Shown: positions 26,328 through 35,960 of the stretch, one piece after another | Numbering within the stretch: the first letter of the stretch is position 1 | Layout of the letters: each line of letters opens with the position of its first letter | Assembly: GCA_023460035.1 (NCBI GenBank) | Contig: JAEWRN010000007.1 | Span: forward strand, 66,499 to 130,498 | DNA: 64,000 nt | Reading direction: 5' to 3' | Source: Bacillota bacterium | Lineage (GTDB): Bacteria; Bacillota; Clostridia; Oscillospirales; Ruminococcaceae | Program-made: the position numbers and the translations under genes | Notes under the pieces: model-generated | Seen by the model: only the letters and a program-made list of their open reading frames with translations | Databases searched by the model: none | Told to the model about the DNA's origin: nothing

Positions 26328-28535
26328 ATGAGAAAAACAATTGAATTGCAGGCAGGCTGGACTTTTGTAAAACAGGCGGCTACTGTACAAGAGGCAGAAC
26401 AAAGCAAAGGGGAAGCCGTAACACTGCCCCATACATGGAATGCGGCTGACGGGCAGGATGGAGGCAATGATTATTATCGAGGTACCTGCTGGTATACATA
26501 TCTCTTGACAAAACCTAATTTAGCTGGTGGTATGCGCGCTTATTTGGAGATTGAGGGCGCAGCCAACATTGCAGAGGTGTATCTGAACGGTAAAAAAATA
26601 GCCCGGCATGAGGGGGGCTTTTCGACATTTCGCGTTGATCTTACCGATCATTTGAGGGCGGAAAATTCATTGGCAATTGCGGTGAATAACGGGGACAATG
26701 ATACTGTATACCCGCAAAAAGCAGATTTTACTTTTTACGGCGGGTTGTACCGCCCGGTGAAACTGCTAATTGTACCAGCCTCGCATTTTTCACTGGATTA
26801 CTGTGGTACAAAGGGGATTAAAATCACGCCGGTGGTAGACCTTGCAGCGCACAATGCAAAAATTACTGCCGAAGCGTGGGTAGAAGGCGATACTGACGAA
26901 GTGCGGTTTACTATTGCGGGGATGAACCAAACAGCGAAAGTGGAACGCGGCCATGCCGAGTTGATTTTTACGATTGAAAATGTACATTTATGGGATGGCA
27001 TAAAGGACCCATATCTGTACGATGCTGTAGCCAGCCTTCAAAACGGTGATGAAGTGAGTACCCGTTTTGGATGCCGCAGTTATTGCATGGACCCACAGCA
27101 GGGTTTTTTGCTTAATGGGCGCAGTTACCCGCTACGGGGGGTGTCGCGCCACCAGGACCGCAAAGGGGTGGGCAACGCCCTTACGCCTGAAATGTACGAA
27201 GAAGATATGGCTATTGTGCGGGAAATTGGTGCAACCACATTACGGCTGGCACATTACCAGCACGCTCAGCCGTTTTACGATTTGTGTGATGAAAACGGTA
27301 TTGTCGTATGGGCTGAAATTCCGTATATTACGATGCATATGAAAAACGGCCGCCGCAATACACTTTCTCAAATGGAAGAGTTGGTTGCGCAGTGCTATCA
27401 CCACCCCAGTATTGTAGTGTGGGGGCTTTCAAATGAAATTAGTGCTGCCAGCGCCGTAAACGAAGATCTGCTTGAAAACCATCGCTTGCTGAATGAATTG
27501 TGCCATAAGCTAGACAAGACGCGCCCCACAACGATGGCAAATGTATTTATGCTTGAAACTGACAGCCCTCTTTTGGAAATCCCCGACATAAACAGTTACA
27601 ACCTTTATTTTGGGTGGTATGTGGGCGAGCTTGAACAAAATGACGAGTTTTTTGATGAATACCATGCAAAATATCCCAATCGCTGTATAGGATTTTCAGA
27701 ATATGGTGCGGATGCAAACCCGCAGTATCAAACTGCCCGTCCTGAAAAAGGAGACTACACCGAAAGTTATCAGGCTGTGTACCACGAGCATATTCTCAAT
27801 ATGATTGAGCAGCGCCCCTGGTTGTGGGCAACCCATGTGTGGAATCTATTCGATTTTGCGGCCGATGGGCGTGATGAAGGCGGTAAGCATGGAGAAAATC
27901 AAAAGGGCCTTGTCACAATAGACCGCAAGACAAAAAAAGACGCATTTTATTTGTACAAAGCGGCATGGAATAAAACAGAGCCATTTGTACACCTTTGCGG
28001 CAGCCGCTATGTTGACCGCCCGGAAGAAGTTACGGAAATTAAAGTGTATAGCAACCAGCCAGAGATCGAACTTTTTGTAGACGGCACATTTTGGGCAAAG
28101 CAGACGGGCACGACCGTATTCAAATTCGATGTGCCAATTGCGGGGCGGCATATCATCGAAGCAAAGGCAGGGGCTTGCAGCAGTTCAATTTTAGTGAAAA
28201 AAACAGATGCACCTAACCCGGAATATCAATTCGATAACCGCCCTCCGGTGGAGAACTGGTTTGACACAGGGGTTGATGAGACCTGTTATTCTGTTGCAGA
28301 TAAATTAGCTGATATTCGTTCAAATAAGCAGGCAGGCGCTATTGTGGATGCCATGATGGCAAAGGGGGCCGCCGCCCGGGGTGATGTGGCTGATGCCGTG
28401 AAAGACAACCCTGCACTGCAGCGTATGATGGGGCGTATGACGCTGCTGAGCCTATTGCGGCAGTCTGGCACGGACAAAGAAAGCGTGCAGCAAATCAACC
28501 GTGTACTGCAAGGGATTAAAAAAGACAATGCTTGA
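26328..28535 (+). CDS. GH2 glycoside hydrolase (beta-galactosidase or beta-glucuronidase type)
   Basis: A 735-residue GH2 enzyme: sugar-binding jelly roll (1-170), immunoglobulin-like domain (170-265), TIM barrel (265-560) and a C-terminal domain; the last ~95 residues form a helical extension. Acid/base Glu370 (GLSNEIS) and nucleophile Glu458 (GFSEYGAD) are present. An Asn-x-Lys (NQK) lies where beta-glucuronidases grip the carboxylate, but similar NDK sequences occur in beta-galactosidases, so specificity is open. Cytoplasmic. Starts 49 bp after GH78 behind AAGGAGCAGG. Presence of a full glucuronate pathway nearby makes beta-glucuronidase attractive, as inference. Confidence 0.88.
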   Translation: MRKTIELQAGWTFVKQAATVQEAEQSKGEAVTLPHTWNAADGQDGGNDYYRGTCWYTYLLTKPNLAGGMRAYLEIEGAANIAEVYLNGKKIARHEGGFSTFRVDLTDHLRAENSLAIAVNNGDNDTVYPQKADFTFYGGLYRPVKLLIVPASHFSLDYCGTKGIKITPVVDLAAHNAKITAEAWVEGDTDEVRFTIAGMNQTAKVERGHAELIFTIENVHLWDGIKDPYLYDAVASLQNGDEVSTRFGCRSYCMDPQQGFLLNGRSYPLRGVSRHQDRKGVGNALTPEMYEEDMAIVREIGATTLRLAHYQHAQPFYDLCDENGIVVWAEIPYITMHMKNGRRNTLSQMEELVAQCYHHPSIVVWGLSNEISAASAVNEDLLENHRLLNELCHKLDKTRPTTMANVFMLETDSPLLEIPDINSYNLYFGWYVGELEQNDEFFDEYHAKYPNRCIGFSEYGADANPQYQTARPEKGDYTESYQAVYHEHILNMIEQRPWLWATHVWNLFDFAADGRDEGGKHGENQKGLVTIDRKTKKDAFYLYKAAWNKTEPFVHLCGSRYVDRPEEVTEIKVYSNQPEIELFVDGTFWAKQTGTTVFKFDVPIAGRHIIEAKAGACSSSILVKKTDAPNPEYQFDNRPPVENWFDTGVDETCYSVADKLADIRSNKQAGAIVDAMMAKGAAARGDVADAVKDNPALQRMMGRMTLLSLLRQSGTDKESVQQINRVLQGIKKDNA

Positions 28536-28548
28536 AGGGAGAAGCAGA

Positions 28549-30360
28549 ATGTTAAAGCAAACCTATTGCAACCCACTTGACCTTGGTTACCGCTACCAAC
28601 ACTTGAAAGAAGGAGAAATGGTAAGTGGATTTCGTGAAGGGGCTGACCCGACACTGGTCCTTTTTAAGGGAATATACTACCTTTTTGTATCAATGGCAGC
28701 AGGCTTTTGGTATTCTGAAGACCTGCTGAATTGGAACTTTCATACAGTGGCGGATCTGCTGATTTACGACTATGCACCGGATGTGCGTCAGGTTGGGGAT
28801 TATTTGTATTTTTGCGCTTCCCGCCGAGACGAAAATTGCCCGATTTTGCGCACAAAAAACCCACTGACAGATAAGTTTACACAGGTGTCTGCACCATTTG
28901 CCTTTTGGGACCCAGATCTCTTTTGTGATGATGACGGTCGTGTGTATTTTTACTGGGGCTGTACCAACACAGACCCTATTTATGGGGTGGAAATGGACCC
29001 TGTAACCATGCAGCCTATCGGCGAAAAACAACCGTTGATTTTCGGCAATGAAGAGAGTTTAGGGTATGAGCGGCCAGGTGACAACGGCATTGTTCAAAAA
29101 GAGAGCAGTGTAGTATATCGCCAATTAAAGCATCTTTTTAACCCATCAACCAGAAAAATAGAGTTTCCGGCAGGGCTGGATAAGATGGGAAACTATTCTG
29201 CTGAGGCAATGACTAAAATGTTTTTGTCTGTTGGAAAGCCTTATATCGAAGGGGCATTTATGACAAAGAAAAGTGGCCGATATTACCTGCAGTATGCTTG
29301 CCCTGGTACGCAGTACAACACTTATGCCGATGGCGTGTATGTGGCGGATGCCCCGCTTGGTCCGTTTACATTGCAGGCAAGTAACCCGTTTTCGTCGAAA
29401 CCTGGCGGGTTTATCACTGCGGCAGGCCACGGCAGCACCATTCAGGATAAGTACGGGAACTATTGGCACGCCTCTACTATGCGCATTAGTGTAAACCATG
29501 ATTTTGAGCGGCGCGTGGGATTATTTCCTGCCGGATTTGATGCGGATGGTGTACTTTTCTGTAATCAGAATTTTGCTGATTATCCGTTTTGCATTGCACA
29601 AGGCAGGCTGGATGCTGCCGCATTGGTGCCGGAGTGGATGCTGTTGAGCTACAAAAAGCCGGTTACCGCTTCATCAACGGCCCCATGCAGCAGCGCAATA
29701 CACGCGGTGGATGAAGATATTCGTACATGGTGGAGCGCAGCGACATCTGCTGCCGGGGAGTGGGTGACCGTTGACCTTGGCGCACAAAGTGATGTGCGGG
29801 CAATTCAGGTCAATATGGCAGATGAAAAGCTGGCGGTTGATTTCCCGCAGGAAAGTTACGGTGATACACGCGGCACACGGCACATTGAGCTGGAACCGCA
29901 GATATCAAAATACACTATCAGTATTAGTAACGACAATATAAAGTGGGAAATACTTGAAAATGTGACGCGCGAGTCCTCAAATGGGTACTATGAATATCGC
30001 AATGGCATTACGGCCCGTTACGTTCGGGTTACGGGTATTGCGCTGCCATATGGCCAACAATTGCGCATTAGCGGGCTGAGGGTATTTGGTAATGGCAGCG
30101 GCTCTAAACCTTTGCAGGCAGATGCCGGCGGAGCGCGTGTGAATGAGTTGGAAGCAAAAATTTTCTGGAAACACATCCCCGGTGCACAGGGCTGTAATGT
30201 GCGTTATGGTATTGCACCGGACAAGCTGTACCAGAGCTGGCTGGTTTACGATGCTGATGAGGTGACGCTTTCTACTTTGATACGAGGACAAAACTATTAC
30301 ATTTGTGTAGACAGCTTTAATGAAAATGGCATTACACAGGGCAATGTGTTTGCGTTGTAA
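28549..30360 (+). CDS. GH43-like five-bladed beta-propeller glycosidase with discoidin-type domain
   Basis: A 603-residue protein. Residues 1-~350 form a GH43-like propeller: Asp33 (ADPTLVLF), Asp121/123 (WDPDLFCDDDG) and Glu234 (EGAFMTKKSGRYYLQY) are the likely catalytic trio. Residues ~370-520 resemble an F5/8 type C (CBM32-like) domain (TASSTAPCSSAIHAVDED; WWSAATS; WVTVDLG). The last ~75 residues look fibronectin-III-like. GH43 members are arabinofuranosidases, xylosidases or galactosidases. ATG at 28549 follows AAGGGAGAAG; earlier in-frame starts lie inside the GH2 gene. No signal peptide despite the binding domain. Confidence 0.82.
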   Translation: MLKQTYCNPLDLGYRYQHLKEGEMVSGFREGADPTLVLFKGIYYLFVSMAAGFWYSEDLLNWNFHTVADLLIYDYAPDVRQVGDYLYFCASRRDENCPILRTKNPLTDKFTQVSAPFAFWDPDLFCDDDGRVYFYWGCTNTDPIYGVEMDPVTMQPIGEKQPLIFGNEESLGYERPGDNGIVQKESSVVYRQLKHLFNPSTRKIEFPAGLDKMGNYSAEAMTKMFLSVGKPYIEGAFMTKKSGRYYLQYACPGTQYNTYADGVYVADAPLGPFTLQASNPFSSKPGGFITAAGHGSTIQDKYGNYWHASTMRISVNHDFERRVGLFPAGFDADGVLFCNQNFADYPFCIAQGRLDAAALVPEWMLLSYKKPVTASSTAPCSSAIHAVDEDIRTWWSAATSAAGEWVTVDLGAQSDVRAIQVNMADEKLAVDFPQESYGDTRGTRHIELEPQISKYTISISNDNIKWEILENVTRESSNGYYEYRNGITARYVRVTGIALPYGQQLRISGLRVFGNGSGSKPLQADAGGARVNELEAKIFWKHIPGAQGCNVRYGIAPDKLYQSWLVYDADEVTLSTLIRGQNYYICVDSFNENGITQGNVFAL

Positions 30361-30374
30361 AAGGAGAAAATGGT

Positions 30375-31223
30375 ATGGCAATCAAAGCAGTTCAGCAATT
30401 TATGCTGGGGAGCGTGACCGGCAGCGAAAAGCAGGCACGGCAAACCCTTGCAGCGATAAAAAACGCCGGCTATGGCGGTATTGAGTTATGCAGTTTCATG
30501 GTGCACCCTGCTGGCTGGATGGTGAAGTTGTTGACTAGGGCCGCCGGAATGCCGGTTGGCAAAGGTGGTAAGCTTGATTGGCACACATTGGTGCAGGAAG
30601 CTGGGCTTGCGGTCGTTAGCTTACATACGGACCTTGGAAGTCTGGAACGGTCTGCCACTGATGTGGCAAATGAGGCCAAAAGTTTTGGCACAGATACGTT
30701 GGTGATCACTGGTATGTACCGGTTTGATTACAGCGACGAAGCCGCCGTGCGGGGCCTTGCTGCAAGGCTGAATGAGGCTGGGCAGACATTGGCTGGCGAG
30801 GGGGTACGACTGCTTTACCACAACCACAACTGCGAACTTTGCCGCATGGGCGAAACAAAGCGTGCCTATGATATTTTACTGGATGAAACCAATCCGCAGT
30901 TTGTCAATTTTGAATTTGACAGCTATTGGTTTACAGAGGGTGGAGCAAGTGCACTAGAATGGATGCAAAAGCTTGGCCGGCGTATGAAACTGTGGCATAT
31001 TAATGACCGTGGTACACGGCAGGCGGGCTCCTCGATGACCCCGATATTAAAAACTGACAGCATGGAGCTTGGTACTGGCAACATGCCGCTTGAAGAACTG
31101 GTAAAACAGGCAACTGCGGTGGACGTACAGGCCGTTATTCTGGAAAGTCACCGCAACTGGGTGTCAAACGACCCAGTAAAAAGCCTGCGTGTCAGTGCGG
31201 AATATTTAAATAAAGCATTTTAA
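30375..31223 (+). CDS. Sugar phosphate isomerase/epimerase (xylose-isomerase-like TIM barrel)
   Basis: A 282-residue AP-endonuclease-2/IolE-IolI-like TIM barrel. Metal-binding signatures are visible: LLYHNHNCE in the middle, FEFDSYW, MKLWHINDRG and ILESHRNW near the end. Members isomerise or epimerise free sugars, keto-sugars or inosose. It follows the GH43-like gene by 14 bp behind AAGGAG. A role in converting a released sugar or in oxidised-sugar metabolism is plausible; the exact reaction is unknown. Confidence 0.85.
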   Translation: MAIKAVQQFMLGSVTGSEKQARQTLAAIKNAGYGGIELCSFMVHPAGWMVKLLTRAAGMPVGKGGKLDWHTLVQEAGLAVVSLHTDLGSLERSATDVANEAKSFGTDTLVITGMYRFDYSDEAAVRGLAARLNEAGQTLAGEGVRLLYHNHNCELCRMGETKRAYDILLDETNPQFVNFEFDSYWFTEGGASALEWMQKLGRRMKLWHINDRGTRQAGSSMTPILKTDSMELGTGNMPLEELVKQATAVDVQAVILESHRNWVSNDPVKSLRVSAEYLNKAF

Positions 31224-31233
31224 GGAGGATAAA

Positions 31234-32520
31234 ATGAAAAAGTTTTCAAAAGATTTTTTGATTGGGGCGGCAACTGCGGCGCACCAGGTGGAAGGTAATA
31301 ATAAAAATAGCGATTGCTGGGCCTGTGAGCAGATGAAATATACCAATTACAAAGAACCAAGCCTCGATGCAGTGGATCACTACCACCTTTATGAGGAGGA
31401 CATTCAACTGATGGCGCAAGCAGGGCTGAATGCTTATCGGTTTGGCATTGAATGGGCACGCATACAACCCACAGCAGAGACCTTTGACTTTGGCGCCACG
31501 CAACATTATAAAAATGTGATCGACTGCTGCAAAAAAAACGGGCTGGAGCCCATCCCCACGCTGATGCATTTTTCCAGCCCTAAATGGCTGATTGAAAAAG
31601 GCGGTTGGGAAGCAGAAACCGTACCTGCGGACTTCGCCCGCTATACAAGGTACATCATGGAGCAGATGGGCAGTGAACTGCACTATGTCTGCACGATTAA
31701 TGAGGCGAACATGGGCGTTCAGGTGGCGGCGCTGATGGAGCGTTTTAAAAAGCAGATGATGGCCCGCGCGGCAGCCGCAAAAACGGATGGCACAGTACAG
31801 ATGGGTATGAACGTGGAACAGATGATGGCCAACCAGCAAAATGCGGCTGCTGAAAACTTGCAGGTGTTTGGTACTGCACAGCCGCAATGCTTTACTAACC
31901 CGCGCAGTCGCCGGGGCGATGAGTTGGTCATCGAAGCGCACAAAGCAGCCCGTGCTGTAATTCGTGAAATTTGCCCACAAACCAAAGTTGGGCTGACCCT
32001 TTCGCTGCACGATATTCAAGCCCTGCCGGGCGGCGAAACAATTGCAGAAAAAGAGTGGGCAGATGAGTTTGTACATTATTTGCCAGCCTTGATGGATGAC
32101 GATTTTTTAGGTGTACAGAATTATACGCGCAGCCAGTATGATTCCGAGGGTATTCGTACTACTCCGGAAGGCGCCGAGCTTACACAAATGGACTATGAAT
32201 TTTATCCTCAGGCACTTGAAAATGTGCTGCGCAGGGTTGCCCAAAATTTTAAGGGTGATCTGCTGGTGACTGAAAATGGTATAGCCACCAGCGATGACAA
32301 ACGCAGAGAGGCTTTTATTGAAGGGGCACTTGCCGGGGTACAGCGTTGCAGGATGGATGGCCTACCAGTAAAAGGGTATTTATATTGGAGTCTGCTGGAT
32401 AATTTTGAGTGGCAAAAGGGATTTGGAATGACCTTTGGCTTGGTCGCAGTAGATCGTGCTCATGGTCAAAAACGTACTCCGAAGCCGAGTCTTAATTATC
32501 TTGGCAGTTGGCGCGAGTGA
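31234..32520 (+). CDS. GH1 beta-glucosidase-like
   Basis: A 428-residue GH1 enzyme, a little shorter than the usual 450-480. Begins with the family FLIGAATAAHQVEG. Acid/base Glu157 sits in TINEAN (usual TxNEP, so Pro is Asn-replaced context: Ala-Asn) and nucleophile Glu347 in VTENGIA. The late WSLLDNFEW is the glucose-site signature. The stretch at about 165-220, rich in Ala/Met/Gln, is unlike standard GH1 and may alter aglycone binding. Cytoplasmic. Last gene of the GH78 operon, 10 bp after the isomerase, behind AAGGAGG, and followed by a strong terminator. Confidence 0.88.
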   Translation: MKKFSKDFLIGAATAAHQVEGNNKNSDCWACEQMKYTNYKEPSLDAVDHYHLYEEDIQLMAQAGLNAYRFGIEWARIQPTAETFDFGATQHYKNVIDCCKKNGLEPIPTLMHFSSPKWLIEKGGWEAETVPADFARYTRYIMEQMGSELHYVCTINEANMGVQVAALMERFKKQMMARAAAAKTDGTVQMGMNVEQMMANQQNAAAENLQVFGTAQPQCFTNPRSRRGDELVIEAHKAARAVIREICPQTKVGLTLSLHDIQALPGGETIAEKEWADEFVHYLPALMDDDFLGVQNYTRSQYDSEGIRTTPEGAELTQMDYEFYPQALENVLRRVAQNFKGDLLVTENGIATSDDKRREAFIEGALAGVQRCRMDGLPVKGYLYWSLLDNFEWQKGFGMTFGLVAVDRAHGQKRTPKPSLNYLGSWRE

Positions 32521-32534
32521 GCTGATATAGAACG

Positions 32535-32585
32535 AAATGCAAGCGAAACGTCATTGCTACACAAACGTTTCGCTTGCATTTTTTT
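32535..32585. terminator. Bidirectional terminator of the glycosidase operon and tetR
   Basis: A 16-bp perfect stem (32535-32550 with 32566-32581) followed by T residues. It ends the GH78-GH1 operon on the plus strand and touches the stop codon of the convergent TetR gene. Confidence 0.85.
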
Positions 32586-33150
32586 ATTCGGCAGTTAGCC
32601 CGCGTTTCAGGGCATCCGCAAGCAGTGTTATTTCTTCGGTGAGTTGTTCGGGAGATTCTTGCATCCCGCTTTGCAGCCAATAAGAAATTCCGCTGCTGCA
32701 GCCGCCTGCCAAAAAAGTACGAGCTATTGTCTGGTATGGTTCCTGTGTCCAGTGTGAAACCAGTTTTTCAGCAGGCCACAGTTCGGTATGTTGAAAATAA
32801 CAGCGCATCAGATTTTCTACAAATTGGTGATCCATGTGGTTATCGGACAAAATGGTAAAAAGTTTTTTATGGTTTTGTAGGGACCTAAGAATAATGAGTA
32901 AAAGCAATTGAGCGTCGCTTGTCGTTGCGGTCGCCAGCAATGTATCGAATTTTACCAGTGCGGCCGCTTTGATTTCGTCCATCAGGTCATAACAGTTTTG
33001 ATAATGCTTATAAAAAGTACCGCGGTTAATCTGTGCCTGGTCGCATACTTCTTTGACTGTAATTTTGCTGAGGCTCTTTTTTTCGAGAAGTGCTAAAAAA
33101 CTGGTTTCAATAATCTCTTTTGTGTAGCGAACACGGAGATCAGTTTTCAT
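32584..33150 (-). CDS. TetR-family repressor
   Basis: A 188-residue TetR-type regulator: N-terminal helix-turn-helix (ITVKEVCDQAQINRGTFYKH at ~30-49) and a C-terminal ligand-binding helical domain of the TetR_C_7 kind. Divergent from a MATE transporter and SDR gene across 246 bp that contains a perfect 27-bp palindrome. Typical of repressors that sense a small hydrophobic compound and derepress an efflux pump. The ATG follows AAAGGGGAC. Confidence 0.87.
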   Translation of the reverse strand: MKTDLRVRYTKEIIETSFLALLEKKSLSKITVKEVCDQAQINRGTFYKHYQNCYDLMDEIKAAALVKFDTLLATATTSDAQLLLLIILRSLQNHKKLFTILSDNHMDHQFVENLMRCYFQHTELWPAEKLVSHWTQEPYQTIARTFLAGGCSSGISYWLQSGMQESPEQLTEEITLLADALKRGLTAE

Positions 33151-33220
33151 AAAGTTGTCCCCTTTTTGAACAAAAAGTGCAAATGTGTTGCTCTTCTGAC
33201 AGGCATCGCTGATTTGCTGA

Positions 33221-33249
33221 TTGCGTCACGTGTTTTCCAACAGTATAAT
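33221..33249 (+). promoter_or_regulatory. Predicted promoter of the MATE/SDR operon
   Basis: TTGCGT (33221-33226), 17-bp spacer, TATAAT (33244-33249). The palindrome at 33270-33296 lies just downstream, where a bound repressor would block transcription. Confidence 0.55.
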
Positions 33250-33269
33250 ACGAATAAGCGGAAAAATCA

Positions 33270-33296
33270 ACATATGTTCATAAAAAGAACATATGT
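33270..33296. promoter_or_regulatory. Palindrome, candidate TetR operator
   Basis: ACATATGTTC (33270-33279), 7-bp spacer, GAACATATGT (33287-33296): perfect 10-bp arms. Lies between the divergent tetR and MATE genes, downstream of the predicted MATE promoter. Confidence 0.7.
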
Positions 33297-33396
33297 GCAA
33301 AAACTAAAAAATACATTTGTTTGATAGTTTTTGTTGGACCCAAAGATTAACAGTTGGTGTATAGTTGAATAATTTGCTCTACAGGAGAAGACCATA

Positions 33397-34728
33397 ATGC
33401 AAAGTGAAGCGTTGTTTCGAGATAAGCCTGTTTGGAAGGCAATCAGCTCTCTGGCAATCCCGTCGGTGTTTTCTGTCCTTATTATGGTGTTGTATAACAT
33501 GGCTGATATGTTTTTTGTCGGTCAGTTGGGTAATACTGCACAGGTGGCGGCCGTTTCGGTAGTAGGGCCGATATTTTCGCTGCTTTCTGCCGTTGCAACA
33601 ATGCTAGGCGCAGGGGGATGTGCGCTAATTGCGCATTCTATTGGTGCCGGAGAGAAGGCATATGCTAGGGCCAGCGCAAGTATTGTTGTATGGGGTTGCT
33701 TGCTGTTTGGCGTTTTTTCGGCAGTGGGAATGAATATTTTTTGCCATTCAATTTTGCGCTTTTTAGGGGCTACTTCAGATATGCTGATTTATGCTGAAAA
33801 GTATCTACGCGTATTGGCTTGTGGCGCCCCTTTGATGCTGCTCAGTACAGGCTCTGCCATGTTGCTGCGGGCAGAAGGGGCAATCAAAGAAGGATTTTTC
33901 ATTAACCTTGCAGGTACCATTGTCAATATGGTTTTAGACCCACTGTTTATTTTGGTACTGCACATGGGTGTTACAGGGGCGGCCATTGCAACCGTACTGG
34001 GCAATTTTGTGGGTACGGTTTGTTTCCTTTTGTATATCCGCCGCGGTGCAAAAATCGTGAATTTTAATCTGCGGCTGGCACTTTCTGCCCCCAAAGTGCT
34101 GGGCAGAATTATGGGGTTGGGTATGCCTAATGCAGTCAGCAGTTTGCTGGCGGGTTTTGCTTCTACTTTTGCAAACCAACTGCTCGGGCAATACGGTACC
34201 AATTCCATCGCGGCAAATGGCGCAGCCGGCAAGGTAACCATGTTAATCGGGTTAATCCAAATGGGAATCTGTATGGGGGCGCAACCGCTTATGGCATATA
34301 ACTGCGGGGCAAAAAATTTTGTGCGACTGAAAGAGGTGCTCAAAAAGCTGGCGCTGCTGACATTTGTCTTTGGCGTTTTGACGACCATTCTTTGTGCGTT
34401 GGCAAGGCGTACCTTGATTGGGATGTTTCTAACCCAACCAGATGCAGCTGCAATGGGGGAACGCATTGTAGTGTGGTTGACAATATCAGGCCCGTTACTT
34501 GGGCTTTACTATATCAGCGTTAATTTTTTACAGGCAAGCGGCAATGCTGCCGCAGCCACTATCGTTTCGGTACTTCGGCAGGGTATCGTTTTGATTCCTA
34601 TGCTATACATTATGAATTTATTACTTGGTTTTACTGGTATTGCGGCGGCACAGGCAATAGCGGATATGAGCTCAGCCGTGATTGCCGTGGTAATTTGCTG
34701 GTGGCAGTTGCGGCGGATACAAACATAA
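33397..34728 (+). CDS. MATE-family efflux transporter
   Basis: A 443-residue MATE protein with 12 membrane segments in two homologous halves: MADMFFVGQLGN in helix 2 and the repeat-half counterpart GMPNAVSSLLAGFASTFANQ (about 244-263), plus MGAQPLMAYNCGA. MATE pumps expel cationic or polyphenolic compounds with Na+ or H+. Start ATG follows ACAGGAG. Forms an operon with the SDR gene 15 bp downstream, under likely TetR control. In this island it could export aglycones released by the glycosidases; inference. Confidence 0.9.
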   Translation: MQSEALFRDKPVWKAISSLAIPSVFSVLIMVLYNMADMFFVGQLGNTAQVAAVSVVGPIFSLLSAVATMLGAGGCALIAHSIGAGEKAYARASASIVVWGCLLFGVFSAVGMNIFCHSILRFLGATSDMLIYAEKYLRVLACGAPLMLLSTGSAMLLRAEGAIKEGFFINLAGTIVNMVLDPLFILVLHMGVTGAAIATVLGNFVGTVCFLLYIRRGAKIVNFNLRLALSAPKVLGRIMGLGMPNAVSSLLAGFASTFANQLLGQYGTNSIAANGAAGKVTMLIGLIQMGICMGAQPLMAYNCGAKNFVRLKEVLKKLALLTFVFGVLTTILCALARRTLIGMFLTQPDAAAMGERIVVWLTISGPLLGLYYISVNFLQASGNAAAATIVSVLRQGIVLIPMLYIMNLLLGFTGIAAAQAIADMSSAVIAVVICWWQLRRIQT

Positions 34729-34743
34729 CAAGGAGGCATTTTT

Positions 34744-35751
34744 ATGGATTTTAGCAGTGTAAGGGGAAAAGTGGTCATTGTAACAGGGGCAAGCCGCGGT
34801 ATCGGCGAAGCGATTGCGCAAGTTTACGGGGTACATGGCATGAAGGTGGTGTGTGCTGCCCGCAGTGAAGCACAGGGCGAGACAGTGGCGCAGGGTATTC
34901 GGGCACAAGGCGGTGAGGCGCTTTTTATTGCAACAGACTGCAGTAGCGCGGCGCAGATTAAAGAGCTTGTGAACAAAACAGTTGCGCATTACGGAAGATT
35001 GGATGGCATTGTAAACAATGCGGGCATTGGCATGGGCGGCATTCCCCTGCATGAATATGAAGAGGATGAATATGACAAGATTTTTGCCCTAAACAGCAAG
35101 GGCGTTTTTGCCGGGATGAAATATGGTGCAGAAGCTATTTTGAAAAGCGGCAGCACTGGCGGCTTTTTGATTAACGTCGCTTCGATTGCGGGATTGATGG
35201 CACAGCGTGGGCAGGCACTATACTCTGCGACAAAATTTGGTGTGGTTGGGATGACCCAAGTGGCGGCAATGGATTATGCGCCTTACGGCATCACGGTAAA
35301 CGCAATATGTCCAGGTTATACCAAAACAAGTATTTTTGGCGACGCAGGCGAACAGGCAATGGGATTTTTTGCAAGGGACTGCCCTGCCGGGCATCTTGGA
35401 GACCCAATGGATTGTGCGGCACTGGCGCTTTTTCTGGCCAGTGATTTGGCCCGCTATATCACCGGGGCAGCGATACCTGTCGACGGTGCGCTGAGCGCGG
35501 GGCACCAGAATATAATAAATTGGAAGCACTCGGAAATTCGCACAGGGGGCAGACTGAATGCCGACAGCCCGATAGGCACAATACTAGGAGATAAAAGAGG
35601 TGCAGAAATTGTAGAACAGGTGCTTCCTGGCTTTGCTTCAAACGAGCAGGCAAAGGCGCTTTATGGAATGTCTTTTCAGGCAATTGCCCCGATGCTGAAC
35701 CTGCCTGAAGCAGTATTGGGAAAATTGATTGATGCGCTAAATACCCTTTAA
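34744..35751 (+). CDS. Short-chain dehydrogenase with C-terminal extension
   Basis: A 335-residue SDR, about 80 residues longer than classical members. Core motifs: TGASRGIG, NNAGIG, Tyr160-Lys164 (YSATKFG) with Ser near 147 (VASIAG). The basic pattern after the second strand (AARSEAQ) suggests NADP. After the normal SDR end (ITGAAIPVDGALSAG) an extra ~80 residues of helical sequence follow, of unknown role. Co-transcribed with the MATE pump, behind AAGGAGG, so probably acts on the same compound that the TetR protein senses. Confidence 0.86.
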   Translation: MDFSSVRGKVVIVTGASRGIGEAIAQVYGVHGMKVVCAARSEAQGETVAQGIRAQGGEALFIATDCSSAAQIKELVNKTVAHYGRLDGIVNNAGIGMGGIPLHEYEEDEYDKIFALNSKGVFAGMKYGAEAILKSGSTGGFLINVASIAGLMAQRGQALYSATKFGVVGMTQVAAMDYAPYGITVNAICPGYTKTSIFGDAGEQAMGFFARDCPAGHLGDPMDCAALALFLASDLARYITGAAIPVDGALSAGHQNIINWKHSEIRTGGRLNADSPIGTILGDKRGAEIVEQVLPGFASNEQAKALYGMSFQAIAPMLNLPEAVLGKLIDALNTL

Positions 35752-35810
35752 AGGGGACGATGCGGGGCGTAGTATAGGCCGCTTTAACAAAAAGTCCTTG
35801 GCTTATATAG

Positions 35811-35857
35811 AAAAAAGCAGAAACACTGGCTTTGCACCAGATGCTTCTGCTTTTTTT
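35811..35857. terminator. Bidirectional terminator
   Basis: A-tract plus GCAGAA, an inner CTGG/CCAG helix, TTCTGC and seven T residues. Sits 60 bp after the SDR stop; the A/T tracts let it also stop leftward transcription from rhaD. Confidence 0.85.
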
Positions 35858-35960
35858 ATTGACCGTCTGTTAAAAAAACGACCAGTTGATTGCCGCCTGA
35901 TAAAATGACGCAAGCTGGCAGAGCTGTATGTATTTGCTATAGGAGTATGGCAAATATGAG

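Noticed and set aside
26328..28535. Firm naming of the GH2 enzyme as beta-glucuronidase from its NQK motif
   Set aside because: A similar Asn-x-Lys occurs in GH2 beta-galactosidases, so the motif alone does not decide.
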